Origin: Nocardia sp. NBC_00416
GTDB lineage: Bacteria; Actinomycetota; Actinomycetes; Mycobacteriales; Mycobacteriaceae
Direction of reading: 5' to 3'
Assembly: GCF_036032445.1 (NCBI RefSeq)
Contig: NZ_CP107932.1
Location: forward strand, 6,140,501-6,204,500
Length of the DNA: 64,000 nt
Shown: in pieces, positions 58,456 through 64,000 of the stretch
How the letters are laid out: each line of letters begins with the position of its first letter
How positions within the stretch are numbered: position 1 is the stretch's first letter
Made by a program: the position numbers and the translations under genes
The notes under the pieces: model-generated
Told to the model about the DNA's origin: nothing
Database searches by the model: none
The model's input: the letters and a program-made list of their open reading frames with translations, nothing else

Positions 58456-59955
58456 TCAGCCGGCCAGAGTCCGGCAGTAGTCGCGCAGCTCCGAAAGCCT
58501 TTCCTCCGCAGCCTTTCCGGCGGCGGCGAGACCGGACGGGCCGGAAACCGGTTGCACTGCCTCCAGATAGCATTTGAGCTTCGGTTCGGTGCCCGAGGGC
58601 CGGATGACCAGCCGCACACCGTCACCGGTGAAGACGAGGGCGTCGGTGCGCATCCGGCCCCGGAGCGCGGACATATCGACGTAGTCGACAGGTGTCGCGG
58701 CCAGTTCCGCGGGCGGCGCGGCGCGTAGTGCGTTCACCACCTCGGCCGCCGCCCGCTGATCCGGCAGTCGTAGCGAGACCTGGTCGGTCAGGTGCACGCC
58801 GAAACGGATCGCCAGCTCGTCGAGCTCGTCGATCAAGGTACGGCCGCGGGCGCGCAGCTGTGACACCAGATCCGCGGCCAGCACGGCCGCGGAGATACCG
58901 TCCTTGTCGCGTACGGTCGCCGGGTCCACGCAGTGCCCGATGGCCTCCTCGTACGCGTAGACCAGACCGTCGCCCGCTCTGGCCAGCCATTTGAAGCCGG
59001 TAAGGGTTTCGGCGTAGCGGGCGCCCCGGGCCGGCGCGAGCCGGGAGAGCAGTCGCGAGGAGACGATCGTGGTGGCCACCAGCGCGTCGGCCGGGGCGGT
59101 GCGCAACACGTGATCGGCCAGCAGCACCCCGGTTTCGTCGCCGCGCAGCATGCGCCATCCCTCGGGTGTGGGGACGCCCAGAGCGCACCGGTCGGCGTCG
59201 GGATCCAGCGCGATCGCCAGGTCCGCGTCCACCTGCTCGGCCAGCCGCAACAGCAGATCCGCGGCGCCCGGTTCCTCGGGGTTCGGGAAGGGGGTCGTCG
59301 GGAAATCGGGGTCGGGCGCGAATTGTTCGGCGACCGCGTGGATATCGGAGAAACCGGCGGCGCCGAGCGCGTGCACAGCGGTCGCGCCGCCGACACCGTG
59401 CAGCGGAGTGAACGCGATCCGGATATCGGCGCGCTCGCCGGATCCGCCCAACAGCTGGGGTAACTGGGCGACCCGGGCCAGATAGCGCGACAGGACATCG
59501 CCGCCCGACGTTTCCACGGGTGTGCGCGGAATCGGCTCGGTGCTCGCCGCGATCCGCTGCTCGATCTCGGTATCCGCCGGGGCCAGCAGTTGCGCGCCAC
59601 CGTCGACGTACACCTTGTAGCCGTTATCGGCGGGCGGGTTGTGGGAGGCGGTGATCTGGACGCCCGCCACCGCGTCCAGCGCGCGGACGGCGTAGGCGGT
59701 CACCGGAGTCGGCAGCGGTTCGGGCAACCGGATCACCACGAACCCGGCCGCGGCCAGCACCTCCGCGGTGACCTCGGCGAACTCCGCCGATCCGTGCCGG
59801 GCGTCGCGCCCCACCACCACCCGGCCGCCGCCCAGACACCGATCCCGCAGCCAGGCCGCGAGTCCGGCGGTGGCCCGAGCCACCGTGGTCACGTTCATCT
59901 CGTCCGGGCCGGGGCCCAGCGGCCCGCGCAGTCCCGCCGTCCCGAAAGTCAGCAT
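58456..59955 (-). CDS. pmmB: Phosphomannomutase/phosphoglucomutase family protein
   Basis: 499 residues. Phosphoserine S104 in ITASHNPPADNGYK; metal loop ALDPDADRCAL; sugar loop GDETGVLL; phosphate-binding RPSGTEPKLKCYLE. Interconverts hexose or pentose 1- and 6(5)-phosphates; the pairing with purine nucleoside phosphorylase suggests ribose/deoxyribose 1-phosphate handling as one role. ATG 59955 directly abuts the punA stop (TAGATG). Confidence 0.9.
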   Translation of the reverse strand: MLTFGTAGLRGPLGPGPDEMNVTTVARATAGLAAWLRDRCLGGGRVVVGRDARHGSAEFAEVTAEVLAAAGFVVIRLPEPLPTPVTAYAVRALDAVAGVQITASHNPPADNGYKVYVDGGAQLLAPADTEIEQRIAASTEPIPRTPVETSGGDVLSRYLARVAQLPQLLGGSGERADIRIAFTPLHGVGGATAVHALGAAGFSDIHAVAEQFAPDPDFPTTPFPNPEEPGAADLLLRLAEQVDADLAIALDPDADRCALGVPTPEGWRMLRGDETGVLLADHVLRTAPADALVATTIVSSRLLSRLAPARGARYAETLTGFKWLARAGDGLVYAYEEAIGHCVDPATVRDKDGISAAVLAADLVSQLRARGRTLIDELDELAIRFGVHLTDQVSLRLPDQRAAAEVVNALRAAPPAELAATPVDYVDMSALRGRMRTDALVFTGDGVRLVIRPSGTEPKLKCYLEAVQPVSGPSGLAAAGKAAEERLSELRDYCRTLAG

Positions 59956-60735
59956 CTACAGCTGCTCCAGCAGTCCGCGCAGCAGTTTGCCCAGACGCGG
60001 CGCGGCCGCGCGCCCCTCGGCCAGCACTTCGGCATGCGTCAGCGGCGCCCCCGTGACCCCGGCCGCCAGATTGGTGACCAGTGAGACACCGAGCAGCCGG
60101 GCCCCGAGTGCGCGGGCGGCGATGGCCTCGAGCACCGTGGACATCCCGACCAGGTCGGCGCCGATGGTGGCCAGCATGCGGATCTCGGCGGGCGTCTCGT
60201 ACTGGGGGCCGGTGAGCCCGGCGTACACACCCTCGGTGAGTTCGGGATCGATCTGCTGGGCGAGCCGGCGCAACTCCGGATCCCAGGCGTCCACCAGGTC
60301 GACGAAGGAGGGCCCGCTCAACGGGGTCGTGCCGGTGAGATTCAGATGATCGCGCACCAGCACCGCTTCGCCGACCCGCAGGCCCGGCCGGATACCGCCG
60401 GCGGCGTTGGTCAGGATCACCGTCCGCGCACCGGCGGCCACCGCGGTGCGCACCGGATGCACCACCTCGTCGGGCGTGTGCCCCTCATAGAGATGCTGGC
60501 GCCCCATCAGCACGAGGGCATCGGTATCGCCGACCGACACCGACAACACCCTCCCGATATGGCCCTGGGCGGTGGGCGCGGCGAAACCGGGCAGCTCCGG
60601 CATGGGTATCTCGGCGTTCGGGGTCCCGAGTTCGGCGGCGGCGTCCTGCCAGCCCGAACCCAGCACCACCGCGACCCGGTGTCGATCCACTGACGTCCGG
60701 GCCGCGATCTCCGCAGCGGCCTCTTCGGCAAGCAT
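59956..60735 (-). CDS. punA: Purine nucleoside phosphorylase (trimeric type)
   Basis: 259 residues. VVLGSGWQDAAAELG, MGRQHLYEGH, TNAAGGIRPGL, GLTGPQYETPAEIRML, GMSTVLEAIAA and SLVTNLAAGV with the purine-binding Asn. Cleaves (deoxy)inosine and guanosine with phosphate, matching add upstream in the pathway. Called deoD in the M. tuberculosis annotation. ATG 60735 is followed by the family N-terminus; coupled to pmmB. Confidence 0.93.
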   Translation of the reverse strand: MLAEEAAAEIAARTSVDRHRVAVVLGSGWQDAAAELGTPNAEIPMPELPGFAAPTAQGHIGRVLSVSVGDTDALVLMGRQHLYEGHTPDEVVHPVRTAVAAGARTVILTNAAGGIRPGLRVGEAVLVRDHLNLTGTTPLSGPSFVDLVDAWDPELRRLAQQIDPELTEGVYAGLTGPQYETPAEIRMLATIGADLVGMSTVLEAIAARALGARLLGVSLVTNLAAGVTGAPLTHAEVLAEGRAAAPRLGKLLRGLLEQL

Positions 60736-60849
60736 GGCGGTCAGTGTATGGCCTCCCGCGCCCCAGGCCCGCCCGAACCGCCTGCGCCGTCGGCGGCTCC
60801 GGCGGCTGCCGCCGACACCGGGCCCGCGCGCAGTCGATACGCTGCAGTG

Positions 60850-61554
60850 ATGCCGTACCTGGAACGTGATGGGAACGTATTCGTGCTGTCGCTGGGCAAT
60901 GAGGGCCAGACCGACAGCGAGAACCGCTTCAGCCACGAGTGGATAGACGAGACACACGCGCTGCTGGACACCGTGGAGGCGAGCGAGGGGCCCGCCGCGC
61001 TGGTCACGACCGCCACCGGGAAGTTCTTCAGCAACGGTCTCGACACCGACTGGCTGTTCGCCAACCTCGACCGGATGCACGGCTACCTCGATCGCGTGCA
61101 CACCGTGTTCAGCCGGATCCTGGCCTTTCCGCTGCCCACCGTCGCCGCGATCAACGGGCACGCGTTCGGCGCCGGCGCCATGCTGGCGACCGCGCACGAT
61201 TTCCGGGTGATGCGCGCCGACCGCGGGTTCTGGTGCCTACCCGAAGTGCACCTGGGCATGCCGTTCACCACCGGGATGAACGCCCTGCTGAGCGGTCGGC
61301 TGACCAACCAGGTCGCGGTCGCCGCGATGACCACCGGACACCGATTCGGCGGTCCCGAGGCCCTGGCCGCCGGAATCGTCGACGACACCGTGGACGCCGC
61401 AGCGCTGCGCGGCGCCGCGGTGGAGCGGGCGGCGGCGCTGGCCGTCAACCGGACCCCCAGCTTGCCCGCGATCAAACGGTCCCTGCACGCCCCGGTCCTG
61501 GCCGGACTGGCGGTGCCGACCACTCCCGATAACCTGGCGTTCGCCGCGAACTAG
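60850..61554 (+). CDS. Enoyl-CoA hydratase/isomerase family protein
   Basis: 234 residues. Crotonase features: FFSNGLDTDWLF (oxyanion loop), AINGHAFGAGAMLATAHDFRVM and CLPEVHLGMPFTTG. Expected catalytic acids: the Glu of LPEVHLG is present; the substrate is unknown (relatives act as 3,2-enoyl-CoA isomerases). ATG 60850 is the family-like start. Divergent from punA. Confidence 0.85.
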   Translation: MPYLERDGNVFVLSLGNEGQTDSENRFSHEWIDETHALLDTVEASEGPAALVTTATGKFFSNGLDTDWLFANLDRMHGYLDRVHTVFSRILAFPLPTVAAINGHAFGAGAMLATAHDFRVMRADRGFWCLPEVHLGMPFTTGMNALLSGRLTNQVAVAAMTTGHRFGGPEALAAGIVDDTVDAAALRGAAVERAAALAVNRTPSLPAIKRSLHAPVLAGLAVPTTPDNLAFAAN

Positions 61555-61805
61555 CGGCGCGGACCGGGCGGGCGAGGTCCGCGATACCCGCACCGCGGAC
61601 CGAGACGTGGGCGCGTCGCGCGGACGCCGTCGCGCACAGATCCGGCCACGGTGCGAAACTGGAGGTTACGGCCGTTCCCCCCGGGTCGAGCGGAACCGCC
61701 GGCATGTACCGCGACGACAGTCGCGGACGATTACGTGTACAGGTGACCCGCGCACGTGGAGATAAGTGGTTGACAGCTGCTCGTTCTACGACAGGAGGAC
61801 ATTCG

Positions 61806-63002
61806 GTGAGCACATCCGGCCGTTCGGTGCGAGACGGACAGGACGCGGTGACGGCGTGGCTGGCCGAGCACACGGTCGATCTCGTTAATTGGCGGCGGCA
61901 TATCCATGCCAACCCGGAACTGTCCCGCACCGAGTTCGCGACCACCGAGTTCGTCGGCACCTGGCTGACGAAGGCAGGTCTGTCGTTCCGGGTGCTGCCC
62001 AGCGGTACCGGTTTGATCTGCGATTTCGGTCCGGACGACGCGCCGCGTATCGCCTTGCGCGCCGATATGGACGCGCTGGCGTTGCAGGAGTTCACCGGCC
62101 GCCCCTTCACCTCCACGGTGCCCGGCGTCTCGCACGCCTGCGGTCACGACGCGCATACGTCCATCCTGCTGGGCACCGCGCTCGCGCTGGCCGACCTCGA
62201 CCTGCCGGTCGGGGTGCGGCTGATCTTCCAGCACGCCGAGGAAGTCATGCCCGGCGGCGCCCTGGACATGGTCGCCGCCGGCGCGGTGACCGATGTGGAC
62301 CGGGTGTTCGCCCTGCACTGCGACCCGCGGCTGGAAGCGGGCCGGGTCGGGATCCGGGTCGGCGCCATCACCTCGGCCGCCGATACCGTGGAACTGGTCC
62401 TGGACTCGCCCGGCGGGCACACCTCACGCCCGCATCTGACCAGCGATCTCGTCTACGCCATCGGCACTGTCATCACCGGCCTGCCCGGACTGCTGACCCG
62501 CCGGATCGATCCGCGCACCAGCACGGTCATGGTGTGGGGAGCGGTCAGCGCGGGCAAAGCACCCAACGCGATCCCGCAGACCGGCATGCTCACCGGCACC
62601 GTCCGCACCGGCGACCACGCCACCTGGGCGCTGCTCGAACCGCTGGTCCGGGAAATCGTCGGCAGCCTGCTCGCCCCGACCGGTGTCCGCTACCAACTCG
62701 ACTATCGGCGCGGTGTACCGCCGGTAGTCAACGACGAGCACTCGGTACGGATGTTCAGCGACGCCGTACGCGCCGTGGGCGCCGATGCCCTGGCCGACAC
62801 CCCACAGTCCGGCGGCGGCGAAGACTTCTCCTGGTACCTGGAAGAGATACCCGGCGCGATGGCCCGGCTGGGGGTCTGGTCGGGAGAAGGGCCCCAGCTG
62901 GACCTGCACCAGCCGACGTTCGATATCGACGAACGCGCGCTGGCGGTGGGGGTGCGGACATTCACCAACATCGTGTTGCAGGCGGGGCAGCAACTGTCCT
63001 GA
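61806..63002 (+). CDS. M20-family amidohydrolase (AmiA/AmiB-like)
   Basis: 398 residues. Metal ligands and catalytic Glu: SHACGHDAHT, QHAEEVMPGGA (EE) and LHCDPR; C-terminal SGGGEDFSWYLEEIPG. Resembles N-acyl amino acid amidohydrolases of the mycobacterial AmiA1/AmiB1 pair, of which only one copy is present here. Hydrolyses amide bonds of an acyl- or aminoacyl substrate. GTG 61806 follows AGGAGG; the longer frame upstream is not needed. Confidence 0.88.
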   Translation: MSTSGRSVRDGQDAVTAWLAEHTVDLVNWRRHIHANPELSRTEFATTEFVGTWLTKAGLSFRVLPSGTGLICDFGPDDAPRIALRADMDALALQEFTGRPFTSTVPGVSHACGHDAHTSILLGTALALADLDLPVGVRLIFQHAEEVMPGGALDMVAAGAVTDVDRVFALHCDPRLEAGRVGIRVGAITSAADTVELVLDSPGGHTSRPHLTSDLVYAIGTVITGLPGLLTRRIDPRTSTVMVWGAVSAGKAPNAIPQTGMLTGTVRTGDHATWALLEPLVREIVGSLLAPTGVRYQLDYRRGVPPVVNDEHSVRMFSDAVRAVGADALADTPQSGGGEDFSWYLEEIPGAMARLGVWSGEGPQLDLHQPTFDIDERALAVGVRTFTNIVLQAGQQLS

Positions 63003-63044
63003 ACGGCGGCGTCCGGGATCGGCCCCCGGACGCGACCCGCCCGC

Positions 63045-63524
63045 TCAGCTGAAGTTGTTCCCGGGTCCTACATTGCGGCTGTTGCGGGTGCGCAGCGCGT
63101 GCACGTACTCCTCTGGGGCCCCGGCTTTCTCCGCCGCGTCCGCCATCACGCCCAGATATCGCGCCGAGGGGAGGCCGCCTTCGTAGGCGTCCAATACGTA
63201 CAGCCAGGCGAGGATCGGCTGGGTGCCGCTGCCGGGACTGGGGGTGACGCGGAGGCGGATCTTGCGGTGGATGCCGAAATCCGAGCCCTCCCAACGGTCC
63301 AGCCGCTGCTCGTCCTCGGTGGAGACGTCGTAGAGCACGACGAAGACCCGGGATCCGGGTTCTTCCACGACGGTGGCGAGCGGACCTTCCCACCCGATGT
63401 CGTCCCCGCTGAACGTGAGGCGCCAGCCCTCCAGCCAGCCCGTCCCGGACATGGGGGAGTGCGGACAGCGCTCGAGCATCTGGGTCGAATCCATATTGGA
63501 CCCGTAGGCAGCGTAGATCGGCAC
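63045..63524 (-). CDS. Gamma-glutamylcyclotransferase-like protein
   Basis: 159 residues. Substrate loop YAAYGSNMD at the N-terminus and catalytic Glu in DRWEGSDFG. The family releases 5-oxoproline from gamma-glutamyl compounds; the mycobacterial homologue (Rv3304) has the same place beside lpdA. Convergent with the amidohydrolase gene. Confidence 0.82.
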   Translation of the reverse strand: MPIYAAYGSNMDSTQMLERCPHSPMSGTGWLEGWRLTFSGDDIGWEGPLATVVEEPGSRVFVVLYDVSTEDEQRLDRWEGSDFGIHRKIRLRVTPSPGSGTQPILAWLYVLDAYEGGLPSARYLGVMADAAEKAGAPEEYVHALRTRNSRNVGPGNNFS

Positions 63525-63626
63525 ACCGGCAGCTTAGTTGTGTGGCGGCTCTCACCGGTACGGGGCGTCGTAAAACGCGTTCAGGGATGCGCTTCGGCGC
63601 GGTCGACGCGCTGTTGCGGGCGGGCG

Positions 63627-63887
63627 CGGACTGCGGATGGGCTGCGCCCAGCAGCACCTATTAGGCGTACCTCCGCCTTCGCTCCGGCCATGCGCGACTG
63701 TGGATCGGGCTGCGCCCGGCTGTGCCGATAGTGCGTACCTCCGCCTTCGCTCCGGCCATGCGCGACTGTGGATCGGGCTGCGCCCGGCTGTGCCGATAGT
63801 GCGTACCTCCGCCTTCGCTCCGGCCATGCGCGGACTGCGGATGGGCTGCGCCCAGCAGCACCTATTAGGCTTGACGCGGCGAGTGAG
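63627..63887. repeat. 68-bp tandem repeat
   Basis: Two full units start at 63665 and 63733 (GCGTACCTCCGCCTTCGCTC...), with a third, partly diverged start at 63801. The outer edges carry a variant half-unit (GCGCGGACTGCGGATGGGC ... CAGCACCTATTAGGC) at 63627 and 63828. It fills most of the 412-bp gap between the cyclotransferase and lpdA genes. The CTCCGGCCATGCGCGA core matches the reverse complement of the 36-bp repeat at 55160. No gene is supported. Confidence 0.85.
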
Positions 63888-63936
63888 GGCCGCGTAGCTG
63901 CCGCGCCGGGCGCGGGTGATTAGGACAGGGGAACGT

Positions 63937-64000
63937 ATGACCCGCATTGCGATCATCGGTGGCGGACCCGCAGGTTACGAGGCGGCGCTGGTCGCGGCCC
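63937..64000 (+). CDS. lpdA: Lipoamide dehydrogenase, N-terminus only (runs off the window)
   Basis: The first 21 codons read MTRIAIIGGGPAGYEAALVAA, the FAD-binding GxGxxG start of a pyridine-nucleotide disulfide oxidoreductase. AGGGGAACGT precedes the ATG. Position next to the Rv3304-like gene points to the LpdA/quinone-reductase type (Rv3303c) rather than a pyruvate dehydrogenase E3, but too little is visible to decide. Confidence 0.8.
   Translation, partial: MTRIAIIGGGPAGYEAALVAA

Overview
The window is GC-rich actinobacterial DNA, most likely from Nocardia or a close relative in the Nocardiaceae. The evidence is gene order and gene types. The right third runs cdd / sdhCDAB / a homologue of the mycobacterial 420-residue protein Rv3311 / upp / pmmB / purine nucleoside phosphorylase / M20 amidohydrolase / gamma-glutamylcyclotransferase / lpd. 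As I recall it, this matches the Rv3303c-Rv3319 stretch of Mycobacterium tuberculosis. The left and middle parts carry dnaE2, a TrmL-type methyltransferase, metX, an NADP isocitrate dehydrogenase, trpS and a YhjD-type membrane protein, which also sit in one neighbourhood in mycobacteria. Mycobacterial-type LexA boxes, a SAM-IV riboswitch and ESX-associated proteins fit the same assignment. No tRNA, rRNA, CRISPR array, insertion sequence or origin was recognised.

Layout. Positions 1-5.7 kb are accessory: a partial gene, a decayed VOC fragment, a divergent TetR/alcohol dehydrogenase pair with operator-like repeats, a cluster of small secreted proteins (one frameshifted, one decayed), a DUF6069 membrane protein and a collapsed oxidoreductase pseudogene. 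Positions 5.8-12 kb hold a TauE/SafE exporter, an MFS pump with a VOC protein, a serine hydrolase and an SDR-TetR pair. Positions 12-16.5 kb form an SOS unit: two LexA boxes, a small alpha-helical protein and dnaE2, followed by a three-copy palindromic repeat. Positions 16.5-23.8 kb hold a DUF4349 lipoprotein, trmL, an amino-acid permease, a DUF3017 protein, metX behind a SAM-IV riboswitch and a coupled 55-codon ORF, and icd.

Positions 24-33 kb carry a transglycosylase-domain protein, a GlxA-type regulator, an acyl-CoA dehydrogenase and an alpha/beta hydrolase. They also carry an overlapping xthA-ribonuclease-barstar unit, a secreted protein and an HTH regulator overlapping a Cys-rich repeat protein. 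Positions 33.6-39.6 kb hold an MpaB-family oxygenase, trpS, yhjD and a two-gene cassette (MFS exporter plus ATP-grasp ligase) that could make and export a small peptide. Positions 39.6-45.4 kb are a minus-strand run of dacB, add, deoA, an LLM flavin enzyme and cdd, largely nucleoside salvage. Positions 46.5-50 kb are the succinate dehydrogenase operon with a possible iron-regulator site and a strong terminator.

Positions 50-52.6 kb are an overlapping Mn/Zn ABC importer operon. radC, an orphan VapB-like antitoxin and the Rv3311-like gene follow. An ESX-associated cluster (EspC-like, WXG/NlpC-P60 protein, EspD-like, YbaB) lies at 55.4-57.7 kb, next to a 36-bp tandem repeat. The window ends with upp, pmmB, punA, an enoyl-CoA hydratase-like gene, an amidohydrolase, a cyclotransferase, a 68-bp tandem repeat and the first codons of a lipoamide dehydrogenase. 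Functional assignments rest on recognising motifs and gene order by eye; no database search was run.
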